A DNA stretch of 64,000 bases from contig CAZNRX010000005.1 of NCBI GenBank assembly GCA_964575455.1, positions 45,241 to 109,240 of the forward strand, in the 5' to 3' direction. A model generated the notes under the pieces. The model was not told the DNA's origin and did not search any database. It saw nothing but the letters and a program-made list of their open reading frames with translations. Shown here in pieces: positions 40,382 to 48,413 of this stretch (positions are counted from its first letter, which is position 1; every line of letters begins with the position of its first letter). The position numbers and the translations under genes were made by a program. The stretch is from SKLM01 sp964575455. GTDB taxonomy: Bacteria > Chloroflexota > Anaerolineae > B4-G1.

Positions 40382-41692
40382 ATGGATAAGATTCGAGTCT
40401 TGATCATAGATGACGTCGGAGAGACGAGGGAGAACCTGCGTAAGCTGCTCTCCTTCGAGCCAGACATCGACGTCGTCGGCGCGGCCGGGACAGGGTCAGC
40501 AGGTATCGAGCTGGCGCAGGAGTTTGAGCCTCATGTGGTTTTGATGGACATCAATATGCCCGGCATGGACGGTATCACGGCGACCGAGAAGTTGCTGCAC
40601 GAGGTGCCAACCGCGCAGGTGGTGATGCTGTCGGTGCAGGGTGAGACCGACTATCTGCGGCGAGCCATGCTAGCTGGCGCGCGTGATTATCTTACCAAGC
40701 CAGCCAGCGCCGATGAACTGGTGAACACCATCCACCGGGTCTTCGAGATGGGCAAGACGCAGCCCGTTGGTGCACGGCCTGGCAAGGCCAAGGCTGCCAG
40801 AAGCAAGCCGGCCAAGGAACGAGAGGCTCAGGAGAGAGGGCGCACCATCGCCTTCTTCAGCCCCAAGGGCGGCACCGGATGTACCACCGTTGCCGTCAAC
40901 ACAGCTGTCGCCCTGCAGGAGCGGTTGGGCGATGAACGAAGGGTGGCCCTGCTGGATGGTGATCTCCAGTTTGGCGATGTGGGCGTCATGCTCAACTTGC
41001 GTCCAGATCGAAGCATGGCCGATCTGGCAGATCGCCTTCAAGAGCTGGACTCAGATCTGCTCAGCAGTGTGATGAGTGCACACGGGACTGGCGTCAAAGC
41101 GCTGTTGGCTCCGCCCCGTCCGGAGGCTGGTGAGAGCTTGCTGGCTGGTGCGGTGAGAGAGGGTGGTGAGAGCGCCATTGGGGCGATCTTGGACAAGATG
41201 GGTGGCGATTTCGACGTCATCATCGCCGATACGTGGAGCTGGGTGGACGACGTTTCCCTGACGCTGTTTGATGCGGCATCGCTTATTATCCTCGTCGTCA
41301 CGCCAGACATCCCGGCGGTCAAGAATGCACGCCTGTTCCTGGAACTGGCGGACAAGCTCGACTACGCCGTGGAAAACATCGCCCTGGTCGTCAATGGCGT
41401 GGGCAAGCGAGGTAACTTGCAGATCGATCAGATCGAGAAGGCCATGATGCCCGTGACCGCCGAGATCCCCTTTGATGAACGATCTGCCTTGTCGGCCGCT
41501 AATCGTGGTGTGCCGCTCGTTGTGCGAGATCGCAATCGGCCGATATCCAAGGCCATTGCTGAGCTTGCGGAGGTCATTTACGCAACGCTGTGGGAGATAG
41601 AGGAAGAGGAAGAAGTGTCAGGCCAGACGGAGGTCGGTGGGGTTGGGGGAACTGGCCTCCTGCGCCTTAAGGAAGCATTTGACCGGGGCTAG
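40382..41692 (+). CDS. cpaE: CpaE/TadZ-type ATPase with receiver domain
   Basis: A 436-residue protein. Residues 1-120 are a response-regulator receiver domain with an intact phospho-acceptor in VVLMDINMPGMDG, acidic IIDDV pair and Lys in YLTKPAS. Residues about 155-410 are a MinD/ParA-type ATPase with deviant Walker A FFSPKGGTGCTTVAVN, DGDLQFGDVG and VTPDIPAVKNARLFLE. CpaE/TadZ localises the pilus machinery. Many homologues have a degenerate receiver; this one looks competent for phosphorylation. The start at 40382 is chosen because the family begins MDKIRVLIID; the frame is open 7 codons more. Confidence 0.92.
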   Translation: MDKIRVLIIDDVGETRENLRKLLSFEPDIDVVGAAGTGSAGIELAQEFEPHVVLMDINMPGMDGITATEKLLHEVPTAQVVMLSVQGETDYLRRAMLAGARDYLTKPASADELVNTIHRVFEMGKTQPVGARPGKAKAARSKPAKEREAQERGRTIAFFSPKGGTGCTTVAVNTAVALQERLGDERRVALLDGDLQFGDVGVMLNLRPDRSMADLADRLQELDSDLLSSVMSAHGTGVKALLAPPRPEAGESLLAGAVREGGESAIGAILDKMGGDFDVIIADTWSWVDDVSLTLFDAASLIILVVTPDIPAVKNARLFLELADKLDYAVENIALVVNGVGKRGNLQIDQIEKAMMPVTAEIPFDERSALSAANRGVPLVVRDRNRPISKAIAELAEVIYATLWEIEEEEEVSGQTEVGGVGGTGLLRLKEAFDRG

Positions 41693-41746
41693 ATGCTCGT
41701 GATTGCCATGGCCTTGCCTATTGATAAGCGATAGAAAGGACTATAG

Positions 41747-43117
41747 ATGTCGCTCTTAAGCCGAATTGAGGACGGGAAGGGAACCCAGGGGCCGCGTTCA
41801 AGCAGGGAGAAGATGCAAGTGCGACGTCGCCCTGTCTCTTCCATCCAGGACGCTTACCAAAGCCTGAAGGCCCGGATCCAGGATAGGCTGCTCTCGGAGC
41901 TGGATCCGGCGACGGACGTCGCCCAGACCGATGAGGTGCGCAGCACGATCCGGCAGATGTACGAGGACATCCTGGCCGAGGAGAGAGTCGTGCTCAGCAG
42001 GCCGGAGCGCCAGCAGCTGTTCGAGCAGATCGTGGCCGAGATCCTCGGGTTGGGCCCTCTGGAGCCGCTCCTTGCCGACGATGGTATCACAGAGGTCATG
42101 GTGAACGGGCCGGAGGACATCTACATCGAGCGAGACGGGAAGATTCGCAAGACGAAGGCTGTGTTTGAATCGGAGGAGCATCTGATGCGTATCATCGAGC
42201 GCATCGTGGCCCCGCTGGGGCGGCGCATTGACGAGAGTTCCCCGATGGTTGATGCGCGCCTTCCAGATGGCTCGCGCGTCAATGCCGTGATCCCACCGAT
42301 CTCTCTGGTTGGGCCGACGGTGACCATCCGCAAGTTCTCCGCAGATCCTCTGACCGTTGACCAGCTGATTCAGTTTGGCTCGGTCACCCCTGAAGCGATG
42401 GAGCTCCTCACGGCCTGCGTGAGGGCGAAGCTGAACATCATCATCTCCGGTGGCACGGGCTCTGGTAAGACGACGTTCCTGAACGTCCTTTCGGGGTATA
42501 TTCCCGTTGATGAGCGCATCGTTACTATCGAGAACGCCGCTGAGCTCCAGATGCGTCAGGAGCACGTGGTGACGTTGGAGTCCCGCCCCCCCAACATCGA
42601 GGGAAAGGGAGAGGTCACCATCCAGGATCTGGTGATCAACAGCCTGCGTATGCGTCCGGACCGCATCATCGTGGGTGAGTGCCGTGGACCCGAGGCCTTT
42701 GATATGCTCCAGGCCATGAACACGGGCCACGAGGGCAGTATGACCACCATCCATGCCAACAACACCCGTGACGCGCTGGGCCGTCTCGAGAATATGATCC
42801 TGATGGCCGGCATGGAGCTCCCCCACCGCGCCATCCGCGAGCAGATCGCGGCGGCGTTGGACGTCATTATTCAGCTGGACCGTATGCGTGATGGGACCCG
42901 CAAAGTTGTCACGATCAGCGAGATCCAGGGCATGGAGGGCGACGTGGTCACCATGTCCGACGTCTTCAAGTTTGAGAGGGCGGGATATGAGAACGGCCGT
43001 GTGATCGGCAAGCTGCGCCCGACGGGCTTGCGTCCCAAGTTCATGGAGAAGATCGAAGCGGAGGACATACGGGTGCCCCCCAGCATCTTTGGGGTGGAGC
43101 GACGGAGACGGTACTAG
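41747..43117 (+). CDS. cpaF: CpaF/TadA-type secretion ATPase
   Basis: A 456-residue hexameric ATPase of the type II/IV secretion superfamily that powers Flp pilus extension and possibly retraction. It has the N-terminal coiled region, then ILGLGPLEPLLADDGITEVMVNGP, Walker A ISGGTGSGKTTFLNVL, Asp box VTIENAAELQ, Walker B RMRPDRIIVGECRGPEAF and the His box NTGHEGSMTTIHANNTRDAL. AAAGGA precedes the ATG. It follows cpaE by 55 bases; tadB comes after the dispersed repeat. Confidence 0.95.
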   Translation: MSLLSRIEDGKGTQGPRSSREKMQVRRRPVSSIQDAYQSLKARIQDRLLSELDPATDVAQTDEVRSTIRQMYEDILAEERVVLSRPERQQLFEQIVAEILGLGPLEPLLADDGITEVMVNGPEDIYIERDGKIRKTKAVFESEEHLMRIIERIVAPLGRRIDESSPMVDARLPDGSRVNAVIPPISLVGPTVTIRKFSADPLTVDQLIQFGSVTPEAMELLTACVRAKLNIIISGGTGSGKTTFLNVLSGYIPVDERIVTIENAAELQMRQEHVVTLESRPPNIEGKGEVTIQDLVINSLRMRPDRIIVGECRGPEAFDMLQAMNTGHEGSMTTIHANNTRDALGRLENMILMAGMELPHRAIREQIAAALDVIIQLDRMRDGTRKVVTISEIQGMEGDVVTMSDVFKFERAGYENGRVIGKLRPTGLRPKFMEKIEAEDIRVPPSIFGVERRRRY

Positions 43118-43130
43118 AGGGGGTCCTGAG

Positions 43131-43257
43131 ACACTCGTGCCCCTTGAGGGGTCCGGGGGGAGATTTGGCTCAACCCAGTTTCGGCGGGTGCCGCTGCAGC
43201 CGCTTCGCTTGCTGCGCTTACAGAAACCCGCCCTACATGAGGTTGAGAAGAAAGCTT
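43131..43257. repeat. 127-bp palindromic dispersed repeat, copy B
   Basis: Matches copy A (21441-21550), with about 17 extra bases near the apex. GGCGGGT (43193-43199) pairs with ACCCGCC (43226-43232), and CTCAAC/GTTGAG (43179-43184 with 43242-43247) closes it. It sits between cpaF and tadB, inside an operon. Confidence 0.7.
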
Positions 43258-43286
43258 CCCCTCTGGGTGGAGGAAGGTAGTAACAG

Positions 43287-44231
43287 ATGCTTTGGTTGGT
43301 TCTGGCGGCGCTGGGGGTGGTCGGTCTGGGGGCCTTGATCGGCGGCATTGTCATATCCCGGCAGGCCGATGACCAGTTGATCGAGGAGCGCCTGGGGTTC
43401 GACGTATCGACGGGACAGGCTGAAGCCAAGAGAGAGCGAGCGATGCCACTGACGGACGCCCTCGATCGCGCCCTGGTCGAGCGCGGTATAGGGGCCAATC
43501 TGGCCACTCAGCTGGCGCGCGCAGATCTCAAGCTGACCGTTGGGGAGTTTGTGGCCCTGACGGCGATCATGATTGTGATGATGGGCGGGCTGGCGTACGT
43601 GTGGAGGCGGGACGTGCTTATCACCGCCGCGGCGTGTCTGGCGGGTTTCTTTGCCCCGCGGGCCTACGTCGCACTTCGACGTGGTCGCCGATTGCGCGCC
43701 TTCAGTGAACAGCTGGGGGATACGATCAACCTCATGGTGAACAGCATTCGCGCCGGCTACAGTATCCTGCAGGCCATGAGGGCTGTTTCAGAAGAGATGG
43801 GTCCGCCGGCCTCGATTGAGTATGGGCGTGTGGTTCAGGAGGTGCAGCTCGGCATACCCTTGGAGGAGGCTCTCGACCACATGCTGCGGCGCGTCCCCAG
43901 CGAGGATCTGGATATGATGATCACGGCCATCAACGTGCAGCGAGAGGTGGGTGGGAACCTGGCTGAGGTGTTGGAGTCGATAAGCTACACGATTCGAGAG
44001 CGGATACGGATCCATGGGGAGATCCGCGCCCTCACGGCCCAGAGCCGTATCTCCGGTTACATGGTCGCTGGCGTGCCTATCGTCCTGGCCGGCGTGATCT
44101 ACTTGATCAACCCGGAGTTCATGGGCTTGCTCTTTCAGCACACGTGCGGGCACATCATGATTGGCGTGGCAGTGGTGGGAATCGCTGCGGGCTTCTTCGC
44201 CATCAGCAAGATCGTGGATATTGATGTGTAG
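43287..44231 (+). CDS. tadB: TadB-type pilus inner-membrane platform protein
   Basis: A 314-residue T2SF/TadB protein with membrane helices at the N-terminus, at about 90-130 and at the C-terminus (VAGVPIVLAGVIYLI, GVAVVGIAAGFFAI). The GspF-like cytoplasmic domain has LGDTINLMVNSIRAGYSILQ, PLEEALDHMLRRVPSEDLDMM and QREVGGNLAEVLESISYTIRE, the usual TadB signature. GGAGGAAGG precedes the ATG. Works with TadC and CpaF. Confidence 0.93.
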   Translation: MLWLVLAALGVVGLGALIGGIVISRQADDQLIEERLGFDVSTGQAEAKRERAMPLTDALDRALVERGIGANLATQLARADLKLTVGEFVALTAIMIVMMGGLAYVWRRDVLITAAACLAGFFAPRAYVALRRGRRLRAFSEQLGDTINLMVNSIRAGYSILQAMRAVSEEMGPPASIEYGRVVQEVQLGIPLEEALDHMLRRVPSEDLDMMITAINVQREVGGNLAEVLESISYTIRERIRIHGEIRALTAQSRISGYMVAGVPIVLAGVIYLINPEFMGLLFQHTCGHIMIGVAVVGIAAGFFAISKIVDIDV

Positions 44232-44239
44232 AACTCCGG

Positions 44240-44272
44240 CAGGTATGGAAACCTGCCCTACATGATGCGCGT
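44240..44272. repeat. Short hairpin related to the dispersed palindromic repeats
   Basis: GGCAGGT-ATGGAA-ACCTGCC followed by CTACATGA. The last part equals the 3' half of copy B, so this may be a truncated, diverged copy between tadB and tadC. Confidence 0.4.
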
Positions 44273-44330
44273 GAGCTTGGTCTCGGCGTTTGAGGTTGAC
44301 TCAGTGAGGTGGACTGGTACGGAGAGATAG

Positions 44331-45293
44331 ATGTCACCCCTATTGTTGATCGCCCTGGGACTGGTTTTCTTGGTGGGTCTGATCCTGCTGCTGGTTCGTC
44401 TGTTCCGCTCTGGAGAGACCAGCTCGGTTGACGACCGTCTGGATGCGTTTGCTACGCTTGATCAGCCTCCCACGTTGGAGGAGATAGAGCTTTCACAGCC
44501 TTTCACACAGCGGGTACTGGTACCGCTGATGGAGGGCTTGGCGGGATTGGCGAAGCGCTTCACACCTCAGGAGAGCTTGGAGAATGTACGGCATAACCTC
44601 GAGCTAGCCGGAAGCCCCTATGGATGGAGCCCTGTGCAGTTCATGGGCTTACGCATCCTGGCGGCGATTCTCCTGGGAGGGTTGGGTTTGGTCATTATGA
44701 TGGTGTCGAGTATGTCGCTTGCGCGGCGTATGCTCATTTTGGGCGGATTGGCCGCGGGGGGGTACTATCTGCCCACCTTGTGGCTGAAGGGCAGGATAAG
44801 CAGCCGACAACGGGAGGTGACGAGATCGCTGCCTGACGCGCTGGACCTGCTGACCATCTGCGTGGAGGCGGGGCTCGGCTTCGACGCCGCCATGGCTCGC
44901 GTCGCTGATAAATGGGACAATGAGCTGACCAAGGAGTTCATACGTGTCCTCCAGGAGGTTCAGTTGGGCAAGCTGCGGCGCGAGGCCTTGCGCAACATGG
45001 CGGATCGGATTGATGTACAGGAAGTATCGACCTTCGTAGCGGCTATCGTTCAGGCTGAGGAGTTGGGTGTGAGCATCGCCAAGGTCCTGCGCATTCAGGC
45101 TGAGGAGATGCGCAGACGACGGCGGCAGCGAGCTGAGGAGCTCGCCCGACAGGCCCCGATCAAGATGCTGCCAGCCATCGCTTTCCTGATCTTCCCGGCT
45201 ATTTTCGTCGTCCTACTGGGACCGGCGGTCATCCGTGTCATGACGATGGAGCTAAGCTTCGGCGGGCTGGGGGGCGGTGGGGGGCTGCCTTAG
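44331..45293 (+). CDS. tadC: TadC-type pilus inner-membrane platform protein
   Basis: A 320-residue T2SF/TadC protein with four hydrophobic segments (residues about 5-22, 105-140, 285-305). The cytoplasmic domain carries the TadC pattern RSLPDALDLLTICVEAGLGFDAAM, VQLGKLRREALRNMADRIDV and FVAAIVQAEELGVSIAKVLRIQAEEMR. GGAG precedes the ATG. It is the last recognisable Tad gene in the window; the next gene overlaps its 3' end. Confidence 0.93.
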   Translation: MSPLLLIALGLVFLVGLILLLVRLFRSGETSSVDDRLDAFATLDQPPTLEEIELSQPFTQRVLVPLMEGLAGLAKRFTPQESLENVRHNLELAGSPYGWSPVQFMGLRILAAILLGGLGLVIMMVSSMSLARRMLILGGLAAGGYYLPTLWLKGRISSRQREVTRSLPDALDLLTICVEAGLGFDAAMARVADKWDNELTKEFIRVLQEVQLGKLRREALRNMADRIDVQEVSTFVAAIVQAEELGVSIAKVLRIQAEEMRRRRRQRAEELARQAPIKMLPAIAFLIFPAIFVVLLGPAVIRVMTMELSFGGLGGGGGLP

Positions 45294-46029
45294 GACGCGC
45301 TCACAGGCATTACGGTCCTTGGATCACTTGGATATACGGCGTCTCTGGACCTCCGTACTCAACCTTATCTACCCTCCACGCTGCGTTGGCTGCCAAGAGT
45401 TGGGCGCGTGGTTTTGCGACGAGTGCTTAAGCCAGGTCTCCCCTGTTAGGCTCCCTATCTGCGCGCGATGTGGCAGCACGCTGCGGGAGAGCTCCGTCTC
45501 TCGACTCTGCAGTCGCTGCCAGGCCGCGCTGCTCCAGGTCGAATGCATACGCTCGGTTGCCTACTCCGAAGGCGTCCTGCGGGAAGCGATACACGCCTTC
45601 AAGTACGAGGGGATCACCGCCCTTGCTGTTCCTCTGGCGCGTCTCATGGCGGAGTACTGGTCGAGCCATCCTATGTCGATTGACATCGTCGTGCCTGTCC
45701 CACTCCACAGACATCGTCTGCGTAGACGGGGATTCAACCAAGCCGCGTACCTCGCGCGCGAGTTCGCCAAGCGGGTCGACGTGACGGTGGACGAGGGTAT
45801 TCTGGTGCGTCACCGCTCGACGGCTGCTCAGGTCGATCTTGATGCCGAACAGAGGAAGGAGAACGTGCGAGACGCCTTCCGTTCCGTCGACCACGGGGCC
45901 GTCGGCAAGCGCGTGCTGCTCATCGACGACGTATGTACGACTGGCTCCACGCTGGACGCCTGTGCCGTGGCACTGCGACAAGGTGGAGCAAGCAGCGTGC
46001 AGGCGCTGACGCTGGCGCGCGCACGCTGA
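45277..46029 (+). CDS. comF: ComF-family phosphoribosyltransferase-like protein
   Basis: A 250-residue ComF protein. A zinc-ribbon region (CVGCQELGAWFCDEC, CARCGS...CSRCQ) is followed by an amidophosphoribosyltransferase-like domain with PVPLHRHRLRRRGFNQA and the PRPP loop VLLIDDVCTTGSTLDAC. ComF is needed for DNA uptake in competent bacteria, though its activity is poorly defined. The GTG at 45277 overlaps the tadC stop; a TTG near 45316 is possible. Adjacency to Tad genes, which resemble transformation pili, is notable. Confidence 0.88.
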   Translation: MGGCLRTRSQALRSLDHLDIRRLWTSVLNLIYPPRCVGCQELGAWFCDECLSQVSPVRLPICARCGSTLRESSVSRLCSRCQAALLQVECIRSVAYSEGVLREAIHAFKYEGITALAVPLARLMAEYWSSHPMSIDIVVPVPLHRHRLRRRGFNQAAYLAREFAKRVDVTVDEGILVRHRSTAAQVDLDAEQRKENVRDAFRSVDHGAVGKRVLLIDDVCTTGSTLDACAVALRQGGASSVQALTLARAR

Positions 46030-46036
46030 GATCCGA

Positions 46037-46092
46037 GTGCTTTCGTGCCTTTGGTGCTCTTCGTGATTTCGTGATTCCGTGACTTTCGTGTT
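46037..46092. repeat. TTCGTG-type dispersed repeat
   Basis: Six TTCGTG-like units at about 8-11 base spacing lie directly before the ribosome-binding site of the HPF gene. Confidence 0.7.
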
Positions 46093-46107
46093 AGCAAGGA
46101 GGTAACT

Positions 46108-46647
46108 ATGGAGGTATCTGTCTTCACCCGCAAGCTGGACATGACGCCGCGCCTTCGGGATTACGTGGAAGGTAAGGTTGAGAGGCTGGATCGCTATCTG
46201 CCTACGATTGATGAAGCGCGGATCGACTTGGAGGTGGAGGACACGCGCATCGATGAGGACCGGCAGGTGGCACAGCTGACGGTTTGGACGCGCGGTACGA
46301 TTCTGCGGGCCGAGGAGCGGACCGGCGACATCTTCGCCTCGATCGACGCGGTGCTGGACAAGATGTACCGCCAGATCGCGCGCTACAAGGGTAAGCGCTT
46401 GGACCGGTGGCATTCATCTGCCGAGCCATTGCCGCTTGAGGAGCCCCTGGAGGAGGAGACAGAAGGCGAGATCGTCCGCGTCAAGCGTTTTGAGGTGAGG
46501 CCGATGACGCCTGAGGAGGCCATCGAACAGATGGAGCTTCTCGGTCATCATTTCTTCGTGTTCCTGAACGCGGAGGAGGGAACCCTCAACGTCGTGTATA
46601 AGCGGAGGGACGACGACTACGGGCTGATCCAGCCGCAAGTAGGCTAG
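46108..46647 (+). CDS. hpf: Long-form ribosome hibernation promoting factor
   Basis: A 179-residue long HPF/RaiA. The N-terminal S30AE domain (about 1-98: SVFTRKLDMTPRLRDYVEGK, RAEERTGDIFASIDAVLDKM) binds the 30S decoding site. An acidic linker follows, then the C-terminal dimerisation domain (RVKRFEVRPMTPEEAIEQM, HHFFVFLNAE) that joins 70S ribosomes into 100S dimers. AAGGAGG precedes the ATG. Confidence 0.94.
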   Translation: MEVSVFTRKLDMTPRLRDYVEGKVERLDRYLPTIDEARIDLEVEDTRIDEDRQVAQLTVWTRGTILRAEERTGDIFASIDAVLDKMYRQIARYKGKRLDRWHSSAEPLPLEEPLEEETEGEIVRVKRFEVRPMTPEEAIEQMELLGHHFFVFLNAEEGTLNVVYKRRDDDYGLIQPQVG

Positions 46648-46678
46648 GCCCGAAGAAGCAAGGCGCTCCAAAGACACC

Positions 46679-46704
46679 TATTCGTGTTTCGTGACCTTCG
46701 TGCT
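46679..46704. repeat. TTCGTG-type dispersed repeat overlapping a gene start
   Basis: TTCGTG-TTTCGTGACC-TTCGTGC. The second unit supplies the GTG at 46691 and the third unit lies inside the first codons of the following ORF. Confidence 0.65.
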
Positions 46705-47839
46705 TAAGAAGACGACGCTCTTGCTCCTGACCGGGGGTTGGGGGGAGAGCACTGTGGAGCAAGCTTTGGAGGGCGCTCACCGTGCTGCCTCTCACGATCT
46801 GCTGGAGGCGCTCTTGTCCGTCGGGGCGATTGATCGCGCCATCGTCGCCACCGATGATCCGAAGTGGGGACGCTCACCTGACGGGCATGCGCGGGCCGAT
46901 CTGCCGGTGACGCTCGACGTCGATCCGCCGGGTGAGCGCTTTCACTTCGGACGACGGTTGGTCGGTTTGATCGAGCGCTACGATGTGGAACGCGTGCTCT
47001 ATACCGGAGGGGGGTCGGCACCACTGTTGCAGGTCGAGCAGTGGGCCGAGGTTGTGGATCGGCTGGGACGGGCGGAGCGACTGCTGATTACCAACAACGT
47101 CCACTCCTGCGACTGGGCCGGGTTCACGCATGCGCAGGAAGCTGCGTCTCTGATCGCTGATCAGACGAACGACAACGCCATTGCCTGGGTGCTCGTCAAC
47201 GAGGGCGCCTTCCCCGCCTGGGCCATGGAGGCCTCCGCGGGCTCGCGGTTTGACATCGACACACCGATTGATCTGTTGATTGCAGATCGGCACCCGGCTA
47301 TCGGGTCGCACTTGCGTCGCTACCTTGACGACCTCGGGTGGGAGTCGCCCCCGTTGGACGCCGTGCTGACCGAGATGAGCCGGGAGGGCGGCAGCCTGAT
47401 GGTCGCCGGCCGGGCGTCCCCGGCTGCCTGGGAGGCGCTGCAGCGGGCGACCCGGTGCTGGGTGCGCGTCTTTGCTGAGGAGCGGGGCATGCGGGCCAGC
47501 GGACGACAGCGGAGAGGGGAGGTGCGCTCGCTCCTGTCCAGGTACCTGAACCTGGTCGGCTTTGAAGCGTTCTTTGAGACCATCGGAGAGCTCGCGAACG
47601 GGGTTCTGCTCGACAATCGCGTTATTCTGGCCAGCCGAGGGCTGTGGCCCTCCGCACTGGATCGGTTCAACTCGGACCTCTACCGCTGGGACGAGGTGGA
47701 AGAACCTTTTCTACGAGACCTGACGCGGGCGGCGGCCGAGGCTGCCGTGCCTGCGGTGATGGGGGGACATACTGTTGTGGCTGGAGGGCTGATGGCACTG
47801 GCTGAGGCTCACAGCCTGACACCGGCTCCCACGGCCTAG
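46691..47839 (+). CDS. MobA-like nucleotidyltransferase-fold protein of unknown function
   Basis: A 382-residue protein. The N-terminal half resembles the MobA/CofC nucleotidyltransferase fold: an early hydrophobic strand, VERVLYTGGGSAPLL, and SRFDIDTPIDLLIADRHP, where the D-I-D-T-P motif ends the domain in MobA-like enzymes. The C-terminal 180 residues (SGRQRRGEVRSLLSRYL, PAVMGGHTVVAGGLMALAEAH) are unassigned. The substrate is unknown. The start is uncertain: the GTG at 46691 lies in a dispersed TTCGTG repeat and has no ribosome-binding site, and a TTG near 46718 is an alternative. Confidence 0.65.
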   Translation: MTFVLKKTTLLLLTGGWGESTVEQALEGAHRAASHDLLEALLSVGAIDRAIVATDDPKWGRSPDGHARADLPVTLDVDPPGERFHFGRRLVGLIERYDVERVLYTGGGSAPLLQVEQWAEVVDRLGRAERLLITNNVHSCDWAGFTHAQEAASLIADQTNDNAIAWVLVNEGAFPAWAMEASAGSRFDIDTPIDLLIADRHPAIGSHLRRYLDDLGWESPPLDAVLTEMSREGGSLMVAGRASPAAWEALQRATRCWVRVFAEERGMRASGRQRRGEVRSLLSRYLNLVGFEAFFETIGELANGVLLDNRVILASRGLWPSALDRFNSDLYRWDEVEEPFLRDLTRAAAEAAVPAVMGGHTVVAGGLMALAEAHSLTPAPTA

Positions 47840-47893
47840 CACCGACTGTTCACGCCGGTGCCCTAGCACACCATCACAGAGAGGAAGCGAGCC

Positions 47894-48370
47894 ATGACGA
47901 CTATCCTGGTAGTTTGTACGGGCAACATCTGTCGCTCCCCAATGGCGGCGGCGCTGCTTCGGGCGCATCTGGACGAGGATGAGGAGCGCCATGACTGGCG
48001 CGTGGTCTCGGCCGGCACTTGGACGTCCGAAGGGCGACCGGCGAGCGCGTATGCCATCGCGGAGATGGCCCAGCGGGGGATCGACATGCACACTCACCAG
48101 TCGCGCAGCATCGACGCGGAGATGATGGCGAGCGCTGACCTGGTCCTGGTGATGACACAAAATCATGCCGAAGCGCTCTCCGTCGCCTTCCCGGATCAAG
48201 TCCATAAGGTGCATATGCTCAGTGAGATGGTAGGGCAGGCCTACGACATCTCCGATCCCTACGGCGGCACCCGGCTCGAATACGCCTACATCGCTCAGGA
48301 ACTGGAACAGCTGATCGATGTAGGGTACGAGCGCATCGTCGCGCTGACCGAGCAGTCCTCCGACGTCTAG
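47894..48370 (+). CDS. Low-molecular-weight protein-tyrosine-phosphatase family protein
   Basis: A 158-residue LMW phosphatase. The P-loop VCTGNICRSPMAAALL carries the CX5R site at the N-terminus, and the general-acid loop ISDPYGG lies near residue 120. The Ile in CTGNICRS is the tyrosine-phosphatase residue; the protein-arginine phosphatase YwlE has Thr there, so Tyr specificity is more likely. AGAGGAAG precedes the ATG. It follows the MobA-like gene by about 55 bases. Confidence 0.88.
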   Translation: MTTILVVCTGNICRSPMAAALLRAHLDEDEERHDWRVVSAGTWTSEGRPASAYAIAEMAQRGIDMHTHQSRSIDAEMMASADLVLVMTQNHAEALSVAFPDQVHKVHMLSEMVGQAYDISDPYGGTRLEYAYIAQELEQLIDVGYERIVALTEQSSDV

Positions 48371-48382
48371 CGACTGCCCCCC

Positions 48383-48411
48383 TTTTCGTGCCCTTCGTGT
48401 CGTGTTCCGTT
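48383..48411. repeat. TTCGTG-type dispersed repeat
   Basis: TTTTCGTGCCCTTCGTGTCGTG in the 43-base convergent gap between the phosphatase and proS. Confidence 0.6.
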
Positions 48412-48413
48412 TT

